Origin: Chengkuizengella axinellae | Lineage (GTDB): Bacteria > Bacillota > Bacilli > Paenibacillales > KCTC-33759 | Direction of reading: 5' to 3' | NCBI RefSeq assembly: GCF_030730905.1 | Contig: NZ_JAVAMP010000002.1 | Span: 1 to 64,000, forward strand | Length of the DNA stretch: 64,000 bases | Part shown: one piece after another, positions 56,688 to 64,000 of the stretch | Layout: each line of letters opens with the position of its first letter | Position numbering within the stretch: the stretch's first letter is position 1 | The notes under the pieces: generated by a model | What the model was told of the DNA's origin: nothing | Database searches by the model: none | What the model saw: only the letters and a program-made list of their open reading frames with translations | Program-made: the position numbers and the translations under genes

Positions 56688-56743
56688 ACCCACAAAAGTG
56701 AAGAGTATCCTTCAGAAGCTTAATCCTGGTACTTTTGCGGGGT
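56688..56743 (+). repeat. About 57-bp palindromic dispersed repeat, copy 4
   Basis: Starts ACCCACAAAAGTGAAGAG and ends CCTGGTACTTTTGCGGGG. Lies right behind the MraY-like gene and may end its transcript. Confidence 0.65.
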
Positions 56744-56797
56744 CTGGATTAAAGAATAAACCAAAAAGGCACAAGCAAATAATAATCTGCTATACGA

Positions 56798-57070
56798 TTA
56801 GTCTTGTTTTTGTTTAAATCTTGGTGCAACATAGTTTCGTTTCTGATCTCTGAAAAAAATCCATCCGCCTATAAAACCTACTCCAAGTGAGAAACAAAGG
56901 ACTCCAATTAATAATCTTAACCAATCAATGTGATTTTCGATCTCTGTATTTCCCACAGATACAATATAATCATAAATTGCATTTTTTATTTCCAAAAAGC
57001 CATAGGTAGCCAATAATCCTGGAATAACGAGTAATAAAACAGCTGTGAAACGAGATATCATTAATTTCAT
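56798..57070 (-). CDS. yqzF: DUF2627 membrane protein (YqzF-like)
   Basis: 90 residues, two membrane helices (about 5-25 and 50-70), basic C-terminus (RDQKRNYVAPRFKQKQD). Small Bacillales protein of unknown function, usually found near the bkd operon as here. ATG at 57070 with GAAAGAGG upstream; the internal ATG at 57061 is an alternative. Divergent from bkd. Confidence 0.85.
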   Translation of the reverse strand: MKLMISRFTAVLLLVIPGLLATYGFLEIKNAIYDYIVSVGNTEIENHIDWLRLLIGVLCFSLGVGFIGGWIFFRDQKRNYVAPRFKQKQD

Positions 57071-57179
57071 TTTTTTGCCTCTTTCATTTATTCATACTTT
57101 AAATGGATATATTTTATTAAATAATGTTTAATATTAGTCCCCTTTTGTGTTCATTAATTCCTATGGAGAGTTTTCTTTG

Positions 57180-57221
57180 TTGACATCATATCAGTTAATG
57201 GTTATTTTGTTTCGAAACAAA
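57180..57221 (+). promoter_or_regulatory. Promoter and overlapping operator of the bkd operon
   Basis: TTGACA (57180-57185), 17-bp spacer, TATTTT (57203-57208). A perfect 16-bp palindrome TTTGTTTCGAAACAAA (57206-57221) covers the end of the -10 and the likely start site, an ideal place for a repressor. No SigL-type -24/-12 promoter, as used by B. subtilis bkd, is evident. The leader to lpdA is about 140 nt. Confidence 0.6.
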
Positions 57222-57358
57222 TCATAACATATATTAAGTAACATTGCATGTGATTAGGATCTAGTCATAAAATATTAAAATATTTAACTATATTTCTTAT
57301 GTTGAAAAAGTTACAATAGAGTCGATTGAATTTTTTTAAACATAGGGGGTATATGATT

Positions 57359-58786
57359 GTGAGCACTTTAAATTATGATGTTGTTGTACTTGGCGGTGGT
57401 ACAGGGGGTTATGTGGCTGCTATTAAAGCTGCGCAATTAGGAAAAACCGTTGCTATAGTAGAACGCGAAAAATTAGGAGGAACATGTTTGCATAAGGGAT
57501 GCATTCCAAGCAAATCTTTTCTTCGCAGTGCTGAAGTATATGCAACTATGAACAACAGCGAAGAATATGGGGTCAGCGCGTCCTCAATTGAGCTACATTT
57601 TGAAAAAGTCCAAGACCGTAAAAACAAAATAGTGAATCAACTACATAAAGGTATAGAATTTCTAATGAAAAAAAATAAAATCGATGTATTTTATGGTAAT
57701 GGACGTGTAATTGGACCTTCTATTTTTTCACCTAGAAGTGGTGCAGTTGCCATAGAATCAGAGATTGAAGAAAATAATAAAACACTTGTACCTAAAAATT
57801 TAATCATAGCTACAGGTTCACGCCCACGTGTTTTGCCAAATATAGAAGTTGACGGACATTTTATTCTTACTAGTGACGAAGCTCTTGATATGAATGAACT
57901 GCCTAAATCCATGATTATTGTTGGCGGTGGTGTAATTGGTGTTGAGTGGGCCTCTTTATTAAGTGATTTTGGTGTTGATGTGACCATTGTTGAAACAGAA
58001 AAAAACATTATTCCTACTGAGGATGAACAAATTTCAAAAGAATTAGAGCGTTTGTTTAAAAAGAGAAAGATAAAGATATTAAAAAATGCAATGTTACTTA
58101 CAGAAAGTGTAAATACTGAAGAGGGTATTGTTAAAGTCAAAGTGAAACAAAAGGATTCTGAAAAAGAAATATCAGCGGAAAAACTGTTGTTATCCGTGGG
58201 AAGACAAGCAAACGTAGAAAACTTGGGGCTTGAAAATACGGACATAAAAGTGGAAAAAGGATTTATTAAAGTAAATCAGTATTTACAAACAACTGAATCT
58301 CACATTTATGCTATAGGGGATGTGATTGGTGGCTTGCAGTTAGCTCATGTAGCTAGTCATGAAGGTATATTAGCTGTCGAACATGCAGCAGGTCATGAGG
58401 TTCAGCCAATGATGATGCAAAATATTCCCCGTTGTGTATATACTCGTCCAGAGGTAGCCAGTATAGGGTGGACAGAACAACAGGCAAAAGAAAAGGGATT
58501 TGATGTGAAAACAGCATCTATCTCCTTTAAAGCGATTGGAAAAGCATTAGTATATGGAAGTAATGATGGATTTGTTAAAGTGATCGCAGATAAAAATACA
58601 AACGATATTTTAGGGGTTCATATGATAGGTCCTCATGTAACAGATTATATATCAGAAGCGGGATTAGCCATCGTTTTAAATGCTACACCATGGGAAGTAG
58701 GACAAACTATCCATGCTCATCCTACGTTGTCTGAAGCGCTGGGAGAGGCAATGCTTGGAGTGGATGGAAATGCAATTGGAATATAA
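57359..58786 (+). CDS. lpdV: Dihydrolipoyl dehydrogenase (E3) of the branched-chain 2-oxoacid complex
   Basis: 475 residues from GTG 57359 (AGGGGG, 9-nt spacing; ATG 57353 is too close). FAD motif GGGTGGYVAAIKAAQLG, redox pair Cys43-Cys48 in GGTCLHKGCIPSK, NAD motif VGGGVIGVEWASLLSDFG, and C-terminal His-Glu in HAHPTLSEAL. Reoxidises lipoamide on BkdB. First gene of lpdV-bkdAA-bkdAB-bkdB. buk/ptb/leuDH genes found upstream in some Bacilli are absent here. Confidence 0.95.
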   Translation: MSTLNYDVVVLGGGTGGYVAAIKAAQLGKTVAIVEREKLGGTCLHKGCIPSKSFLRSAEVYATMNNSEEYGVSASSIELHFEKVQDRKNKIVNQLHKGIEFLMKKNKIDVFYGNGRVIGPSIFSPRSGAVAIESEIEENNKTLVPKNLIIATGSRPRVLPNIEVDGHFILTSDEALDMNELPKSMIIVGGGVIGVEWASLLSDFGVDVTIVETEKNIIPTEDEQISKELERLFKKRKIKILKNAMLLTESVNTEEGIVKVKVKQKDSEKEISAEKLLLSVGRQANVENLGLENTDIKVEKGFIKVNQYLQTTESHIYAIGDVIGGLQLAHVASHEGILAVEHAAGHEVQPMMMQNIPRCVYTRPEVASIGWTEQQAKEKGFDVKTASISFKAIGKALVYGSNDGFVKVIADKNTNDILGVHMIGPHVTDYISEAGLAIVLNATPWEVGQTIHAHPTLSEALGEAMLGVDGNAIGI

Positions 58787-58873
58787 AATATAAAACTGAT
58801 ATAATGATATAGAGTTAAGTATTAAGACCAGATATTAAATTCTCATTATAATTTTGAGGAGGAGGTTTTCTCC

Positions 58874-59899
58874 ATGATGAATTCAGTCGGTCAATTACAC
58901 AAACATGAAAAACTGGGTTTAACTGATCAACAGTTTATAGAGATGTATTCCATGATGGTATTAGCAAGGAAATATGATGAGCGTGCTTTGTTATTGCAAA
59001 GAGCAGGGAAAATTAATTTTCACGTTTCAGGAATAGGACAAGAAACAGCACAAGTTGCAGCTGCTTTTGCATTAGAAAAGCAAAAGGATTATTTTCTTCC
59101 CTATTATAGGGACTATGGATTTGTTTTAGCAGCTGGAATGACTTTAAAAGAACTATTTTTAGCTTTATTTGCTAAAGCTGAGGACCCGACCAGTGGCGGC
59201 AGACAAATGCCAGGTCATTTTGGCCATAAAAAACAGCATATTGTTACGGGTTCTAGTCCAGTGACAACACAAGTACCTCATGCGGTTGGATTTGCGCTTG
59301 CTGCTAAAATGAAAAAAGAAGATTTTGTCTCTTATGTTTCATTTGGCGAAGGTTCCAGCAACCAGGGAGATTTTCATGAAGGTTGTAATTTTGCAGGGGT
59401 TCATAAGCTTCCAGTTATATTCTTTTGTGAAAATAATCAGTATGCGATATCTATTCCATATGATAAACAAGTGGCTTGTGAAAGTATAGCTGATCGCGCA
59501 CTTGGTTATGGTTTCCCAGGTATTAAAGTAGATGGTAATGATCCACTAGAAGTTTATAAAGCAGTAAGGGAAGCTCGTGAAAGAGCGATAAAAGGAGACG
59601 GTCCTACGCTGATAGAAGCTGTTTCATATCGTTTATCACCTCACTCTACTTCTGATAATGATTTGATTTATCGGACAAAAGAAGAAGTAGAAGCACATAA
59701 ACAAGCAGATGGACTTCCAAGATTTAAACAATATCTAATCGATAGTGGGTTGTGGAGCGAAGAACAAGATCAACAGCTATTAGAAAAAATAAAAGATGAG
59801 ATAAAAGAAGCGACAAAGTATGCAGAACAAGCTCCTTATCCAAGACCGGAAGAAGCACTAACACATGTATATGCAGATGAAGGAGGCGGACTGAAGTGA
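58874..59899 (+). CDS. bkdAA: 2-oxoisovalerate dehydrogenase E1 alpha
   Basis: 341 residues. ThDP motif in FGEGSSNQGDFHEGCNFAGV and NNQYAISIPY, plus ISRHS-like loop SYRLSPHSTSDND where phosphorylation occurs in eukaryotic homologues. Decarboxylates branched-chain 2-oxoacids with BkdAB. ATG at 58874 (or 58877) follows GAGGAGGAGG. Its stop overlaps the bkdAB GTG by 4 bp. Confidence 0.96.
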   Translation: MMNSVGQLHKHEKLGLTDQQFIEMYSMMVLARKYDERALLLQRAGKINFHVSGIGQETAQVAAAFALEKQKDYFLPYYRDYGFVLAAGMTLKELFLALFAKAEDPTSGGRQMPGHFGHKKQHIVTGSSPVTTQVPHAVGFALAAKMKKEDFVSYVSFGEGSSNQGDFHEGCNFAGVHKLPVIFFCENNQYAISIPYDKQVACESIADRALGYGFPGIKVDGNDPLEVYKAVREARERAIKGDGPTLIEAVSYRLSPHSTSDNDLIYRTKEEVEAHKQADGLPRFKQYLIDSGLWSEEQDQQLLEKIKDEIKEATKYAEQAPYPRPEEALTHVYADEGGGLK

Positions 59900-60879
59900 C
59901 TGAATTAAGTTACCTCGATGCTATTCGGACTGCGATGTCTGAGGAAATGCGCAGAGATGACAATGTATTTGTACTTGGTGAGGATGTAGGGGTTAAAGGC
60001 GGGGTTTTTACCGCGACTAAAGGGCTTATAGAAGAGTTTGGGGAAGAAAGAGCACTGGATACTCCACTAGCTGAATCTGCTATTGCGGGTGTAGCTATTG
60101 GTGCAGCCATGTATGGTATGCGCCCCATAGCAGAAATGCAATATTCAGATTTCATGCTTCCTGCAACGAACCAAATTATAAGTGAAGCTGCCAAGATTAG
60201 ATATAGATCCAATAATGATTGGGAATGTCCGGTAGTCATTAGAGCTCCTTTTGGAGGAGGAATTTTTGGAGGACTATATCATTCTCAATGCCCTGAATCC
60301 ATATTTTTTGGGACACCAGGATTAAAAATAGTTGCTCCATCAACTCCATATGATGCAAAAGGGTTATTAAAGGCTGCGATACGTGATCCTGACCCAGTGA
60401 TCTATTTTGAACATAAAAAATGCTATCAATCTATCATTACACAAGTACCTGATGATGATTTTATAGTACCAATTGGAAAAGCGGATGTAAAAAAAGAAGG
60501 TACAGACATTACCGTTATTACTTATGGTTTAACCGTACATTTTGCACTTGAAGCAGCGAAGGAATTAGAGCAAGAGGGAATCAGTGCGCACATATTAGAT
60601 TTAAGAACTCTTCAACCATTGGATGTAGAAGCAATTTTAGAAGCAACTGCCAAAACAGGTAAAGTGTTAATCATCCATGAGGATAATAAAACAGGTGGGG
60701 TTGGCGCCGAAGTTTCAGCAATTATTTCTGAAGAGTTATTGTTTGAACTTGATGCTCCAATTAAAAGATTATGTGGTTATGATGTGCCAGCAATGCCGAT
60801 AAGTCCAACATTAGAGAAGTTTTATATGCTGAACACGGAAAAAGTAAAGGATGCAATGAAAGAATTAGCATTATTTTAA
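59896..60879 (+). CDS. bkdAB: 2-oxoisovalerate dehydrogenase E1 beta
   Basis: 327 residues. VLGEDVGVKGGVFTATKGL, DTPLAESAIAGVAIGAAMYG, RAPFGGGIFGGLYHSQCPE and the C-terminal transketolase domain are all typical. GTG start at 59896 overlaps the E1 alpha stop and has AGGAGGC ahead of it, securing 1:1 synthesis. Confidence 0.96.
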   Translation: MTELSYLDAIRTAMSEEMRRDDNVFVLGEDVGVKGGVFTATKGLIEEFGEERALDTPLAESAIAGVAIGAAMYGMRPIAEMQYSDFMLPATNQIISEAAKIRYRSNNDWECPVVIRAPFGGGIFGGLYHSQCPESIFFGTPGLKIVAPSTPYDAKGLLKAAIRDPDPVIYFEHKKCYQSIITQVPDDDFIVPIGKADVKKEGTDITVITYGLTVHFALEAAKELEQEGISAHILDLRTLQPLDVEAILEATAKTGKVLIIHEDNKTGGVGAEVSAIISEELLFELDAPIKRLCGYDVPAMPISPTLEKFYMLNTEKVKDAMKELALF

Positions 60880-60900
60880 AAGAAATGAGGTAGTTTTCCT

Positions 60901-62205
60901 ATGATTCAAGAAATCACAATGCCACAGCTTGCGGAAAGCGTGGTTTCTGCAACAATTGTAAAATGGTTAAAAAAACCGGGTGATTTTATTGAAGAATTTG
61001 AACCTTTATGTGAAATAATGACTGAAAAAGTGACAGCGGAATTACCTAGTACGGTCGAAGGTTTTTTACAGGAGATTCTCTCAGAAGAAGGAGCAACTGT
61101 TGATGTAGGTACAGTCATCTGCAACATCAAAGTAAAACAAGATGAAAGTGAATCTATTGCTCAGGGAGACTCCTCAGTGGCTCCACAGAAAGAAAGCCTT
61201 GAAATGAAACATTCAATGTCTGATACAGATCAAAGTATGAGAAATAGGTATTCACCTGCAGTACAACGAATTGCAGCTGAAAATAACATCGATTTAAATC
61301 TTGTTTCTGGTACAGGAATTGGTGGTAGAATTACTAGAAAAGATGTAATGAATGTTGTAGAAGATAACGCAGAAGATCATAATGCTTCCATTTCTTCACA
61401 GGCTGTGCTAGCACCTGAAAAGAAAGAAGCAGAGGCTGTTAGAACGACAGGGCTGCACTTATCTGAACCGCCAAGATCTACAGTTGAAAAAAATCAAAGA
61501 GAAGCAGACAATGAATATTTTATTGATGTTACTCCAGTTAGAAGCTCGATTGCTTCCAACATGAGACATAGTGTAACTGAAATTCCTCATGCATGGACGA
61601 TGGTTGAGGTGGATGTTACCAATCTGGTGAATTTAAGAAATAAAGTGAAACAAGAATTTATTTCAAAGGAAGGTGTTAACTTAACCTATCTAGCTTTTAT
61701 CATTAAAGCAGTAGTTAATGCTATTAAGGATTACCCTATCTTAAATTCCGTTTGGGCAGTAAATAAAATCATTGTAAAAAAAGATATTAATATTTCATTA
61801 GCTGTAGGTACTGAAGACTCTGTTTATGTTCCAGTAATTAAACATGCGGATCATAAAACGATTGCAGGAATTGCAAAGGAGATAGATTCTCTTACAAAGA
61901 AAGCTAGAGCAGGCAAATTAACATTGAATGATATGCAAGACGGCACTTTTACTTTGAATAATACAGGAGCTTTTGGTTCCATTTTATCAAACCCAATTAT
62001 TAATTATCCGCAGGCTGCAAATTTAACCTTTGAATCTATTGTGAAAAAACCAGTCGTCATTGATGATATGATTGCTGTGCGTTCTATGGTAAATATGTGT
62101 TTATCACTAGATCATAGAATTCTCGATGGAGTTATATGTGGTCGATTTTTACAGAGAGTCAAAGAAAATATTGAATCATTTGGACCAGATACGAAATTGT
62201 ACTAA
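60901..62205 (+). CDS. bkdB: Branched-chain 2-oxoacid dehydrogenase E2, lipoyl acyltransferase
   Basis: 434 residues. Lipoyl domain with Lys43 in MTEKVTAE, peripheral-subunit-binding domain (RYSPAVQRIAAENNIDLNLV, about 112-148), a linker of about 55 residues (150-205) rich in Glu/Ala, and the catalytic domain with His405/Asp409 in DHRILDG. Core of the complex giving isobutyryl-, isovaleryl- and 2-methylbutyryl-CoA, precursors of iso/anteiso fatty acids. ATG at 60901 follows GAGGTAG. Terminator at 62225-62258. Confidence 0.96.
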   Translation: MIQEITMPQLAESVVSATIVKWLKKPGDFIEEFEPLCEIMTEKVTAELPSTVEGFLQEILSEEGATVDVGTVICNIKVKQDESESIAQGDSSVAPQKESLEMKHSMSDTDQSMRNRYSPAVQRIAAENNIDLNLVSGTGIGGRITRKDVMNVVEDNAEDHNASISSQAVLAPEKKEAEAVRTTGLHLSEPPRSTVEKNQREADNEYFIDVTPVRSSIASNMRHSVTEIPHAWTMVEVDVTNLVNLRNKVKQEFISKEGVNLTYLAFIIKAVVNAIKDYPILNSVWAVNKIIVKKDINISLAVGTEDSVYVPVIKHADHKTIAGIAKEIDSLTKKARAGKLTLNDMQDGTFTLNNTGAFGSILSNPIINYPQAANLTFESIVKKPVVIDDMIAVRSMVNMCLSLDHRILDGVICGRFLQRVKENIESFGPDTKLY

Positions 62206-62224
62206 TAGGATCACTGAAACAATA

Positions 62225-62262
62225 AAAGGGTATCTCGCTAAACGAAGAGATACCCTTTCTAC
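62225..62262 (+). terminator. Terminator of the bkd operon
   Basis: AAAGGGTATCTC (62225-62236) pairs perfectly with GAGATACCCTTT (62247-62258) over a 10-nt loop, then CTACTG. It is A-rich before and T-rich within the stem, so it may serve both strands. Confidence 0.85.
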
Positions 62263-62292
62263 TGAATTATTATATTTTATAATAAGCTGTTA

Positions 62293-62394
62293 TTAAATCG
62301 CTAAAAAAGAAATACTAAATAAGATTGTGGATAGCAGCATAGAACCGATCATAATATAAATAATAATCTTAAACCACAATTTATTTTTACCCAT
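62293..62394 (-). CDS. prli42: Prli42-like stressosome-associated small membrane protein
   Basis: 33 residues: a basic start (MGKNKLWFK) and a single membrane helix (IIIYIMIGSMLLSTILFSIS), ending FLAI. Pattern and length fit Prli42, which anchors the stressosome to the membrane in Listeria, and similar miniproteins of Bacillales. ATG at 62394 is 10 nt after GGAG. Convergent with bkdB through the terminator at 62225. Assignment is by pattern only. Confidence 0.65.
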   Translation of the reverse strand: MGKNKLWFKIIIYIMIGSMLLSTILFSISFLAI

Positions 62395-62505
62395 ACATTT
62401 ACATCTCCTTTTGTTCATACTAAAATAGTTCTATAATGGTCAACATAAGTGAGTCAAGCTATATAATTATATTGTAACGTATAATACATATCGGAGGGAA
62501 GAGTT

Positions 62506-63636
62506 TTGATACAAGAAAAACGTTTAGTGGATGAATTTATAGAATTGGTACAGGTGGATAGTGAAACTACGTTTGAAAAGGAAATATCTATTGTTTTAAA
62601 AGAAAAGTTCTCACAATTGGGATTATCTGTGTTTGAAGATGATGCGGAAGAAAAAACAGAACATGGAGCTGGGAACTTAGTTGCAATTTTAGAAGCAACA
62701 GAAGGACAAGAAAACGTAGACCCGATTTATTTTACATGTCATATGGACACTGTAGCTCCAGGTAAGGGAATAAAACCACAAATAGATGATGACGGCTACA
62801 TTCGTTCTGACGGCACTACGATTCTAGGTAGTGATGACAAAACTGGAATTGCAGTCATGTTCGAAGTCATTCGAGTTTTAAAAGAGGAAAACATTCCTCA
62901 TGGTAAAATTTCATTTGTAATTACTGTTGGAGAAGAAGCTGGACTTGTTGGTGCCAGTGCATTTGATCCAAAAAACTTGGATGCAACTTTTGGTTATGCA
63001 TTGGACTCTGATGGAAAAGTTGGGGAAATTTGTGTAGCAGCTCCATTCCAAATGCATGTTGATGTTGTAATTAAAGGAAGAACTGCTCATGCTGGAGTTG
63101 CTCCTGAAAAAGGTATCAGCGCAATTCAGGTGGCAAGTAAAGCCATCTCCAGAATGAAGCTAGGTAGAATAGATCCAGAAACATCTGCAAATATCGGAAG
63201 CTTTGATGGACGTGGTCCAAGAAATGTAGTGAATGATAAAGTTGTGATTGTAGCAGAAGCTAGAAGTCTTGTGAGAGATAAAATGATCAAGCAAGTGAAT
63301 GAGATGAGAGAAGCTTTTTATGCTGCTGCTGAGGAACATGGTGCAGAAGTTGAATTTGAAACAGAAGAATTACCTGGATTTTTCTTTGATGAAACAGCAT
63401 CATTAGTTAAATTGGCAATGAAATCAGCAGAAAAAATTGGTCGTGAATCAAAAACTACACATTCAGGAGGAGCGAGTGATGCAAATATCTTTAATGGCAT
63501 GGACTTTCCTACTGTAAATTTATCTGTAGGTTATGAAAATATCCATACTACAGAAGAACAGATGCCAATTGAAGAATTAGTAAAAAGTGCTGAGCTTGTA
63601 CTTCAGATTGTGAAAGATGTAACTGAAGGTGAGTAA
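62506..63636 (+). CDS. M20-type metallopeptidase, PepT-like (YqjE family)
   Basis: 376 residues. Zinc ligands and catalytic acids in FTCHMDTVAPG, ILGSDDKTGIAVM and TVGEEAGLVGASAF. Dimerisation domain with GRTAHAGVAPEKGISAIQVA, and THSGGASDANIFN near the end. Cytosolic aminopeptidase/tripeptidase by family. TTG start at 62506 behind GGAGGG. Terminator at 63669-63696. Confidence 0.92.
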   Translation: MIQEKRLVDEFIELVQVDSETTFEKEISIVLKEKFSQLGLSVFEDDAEEKTEHGAGNLVAILEATEGQENVDPIYFTCHMDTVAPGKGIKPQIDDDGYIRSDGTTILGSDDKTGIAVMFEVIRVLKEENIPHGKISFVITVGEEAGLVGASAFDPKNLDATFGYALDSDGKVGEICVAAPFQMHVDVVIKGRTAHAGVAPEKGISAIQVASKAISRMKLGRIDPETSANIGSFDGRGPRNVVNDKVVIVAEARSLVRDKMIKQVNEMREAFYAAAEEHGAEVEFETEELPGFFFDETASLVKLAMKSAEKIGRESKTTHSGGASDANIFNGMDFPTVNLSVGYENIHTTEEQMPIEELVKSAELVLQIVKDVTEGE

Positions 63637-63668
63637 AATTTTGTTGTATTCATAAATGAAAATAATCG

Positions 63669-63696
63669 AACCATCCGTATTTCGGGTGGTTTTTTA
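63669..63696 (+). terminator. Terminator after the M20 peptidase gene
   Basis: AACCATCC-GTATTTC-GGGTGGTT with one G-U pair, followed by TTTTATTTATTTT. Confidence 0.85.
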
Positions 63697-63780
63697 TTTA
63701 TTTTAAAACAAAACTTTTTCATGCTTTAATCGTATTAAATTTGAAACATTAATTAACCATTGGTTGGGGGAGTGGATATA

Positions 63781-64000
63781 GTGGGTAGATCTGATTATTT
63801 TATCAAAAAAAGAAATTTAATTTTGCTAGTTTTTGTTATATTTGTGTTTCTTTTTTTTAGTACATCTAGTTTTGCAAATGATACAGATATACAGAACAAC
63901 ATGATGATAGAAGGTAGATGGAAATTTGAAACTGAAGTACTGGGTGGAGAAATATATGTTATTGGTGGTGAGAATAAAGATGGGTCTTTAAACCTTGTAG
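63781..64000 (+). CDS. Secreted Kelch-repeat protein (3' end outside window)
   Basis: GTG at 63781 behind GGGGAGTGG opens a frame still open at the window edge. Residues 1-36 form a signal peptide (basic start, LILLVFVIFVFLFFSTSSFA). Then GRWKFETEVLGGEIYVIGGE is the first blade of a Kelch beta-propeller. Too little is present to say more than that it is probably exported. Confidence 0.7.
   Translation, partial: MGRSDYFIKKRNLILLVFVIFVFLFFSTSSFANDTDIQNNMMIEGRWKFETEVLGGEIYVIGGENKDGSLNLV

Overview
The window is a low-GC (roughly one third G+C by eye) chromosomal segment from a spore-forming member of the Bacillales. The best guess is a Paenibacillaceae relative. The evidence is the housekeeping order accB-accC-asp23-amaP-nusB-folD-xseA-xseB-ispA-OLE RNA-oapA-dxs-tlyA-argR-recN-spoIVB-spo0A, AGGAGG-type ribosome sites, frequent TTG/GTG starts, and a steA-steB-glycosyltransferase-MraY-like block followed by a bkd operon. 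No rRNA, tRNA or CRISPR array was seen.

Layout. Positions 1-2319 hold the 3' part of prpD and a complete prpB (2-methylcitrate cycle). 2725-9529 is mixed: an M3 oligopeptidase, a DRGH endonuclease, a GNAT acetyltransferase, a PaiB-like protein and a secreted subtilase. 9914-17724 is an acyl-CoA cluster: thiolase, 3-hydroxybutyryl-CoA dehydrogenase, two acyl-CoA dehydrogenases and the fused isobutyryl-CoA mutase IcmF. 17900-33700 is an accessory zone of single-gene units (acetyltransferases, Nudix, staygreen, XRE, SDR, DinB, HxlR plus quinone reductase). It also contains gene debris: a VOC pseudogene, an IS110 remnant fused to an M23 peptidase gene, and other fragments. 34156-51784 is the conserved core from fatty-acid and isoprenoid synthesis to sporulation. 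51995-56681 holds a cysteine-rich probable spore protein, a CuA-type cupredoxin and the steA/steB envelope block. 57359-62205 encodes the branched-chain 2-oxoacid dehydrogenase complex. The window ends with a tiny Prli42-like membrane protein, an M20-type peptidase and the start of a secreted Kelch protein.

How it fits together. Bkd makes isobutyryl-, isovaleryl- and 2-methylbutyryl-CoA from branched-chain 2-oxoacids. IcmF interconverts isobutyryl- and n-butyryl-CoA. The thiolase, dehydrogenase and acyl-CoA dehydrogenase set carries butyryl-CoA to acetyl-CoA, and prpD/prpB handle the propionyl-CoA branch. AccB/AccC feed fatty-acid synthesis. IspA and Dxs supply isoprenoids and flank the OLE RNA and its membrane partner OapA.

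Most notable observations: (1) spo0A, master regulator of sporulation, is full length but carries an in-frame TAA at codon 101, with its 0A boxes still in place; (2) an OLE RNA with its own promoter, followed by oapA; (3) a dispersed repeat family built of short hairpins with varying arms and related loops, plus about 57-bp palindromic units, one pair lying inside a small element with terminal inverted repeats in front of accB; (4) a 158-residue orphan protein ending in a Cys-rich tail; (5) a chimeric M23 peptidase/IS110 reading frame.
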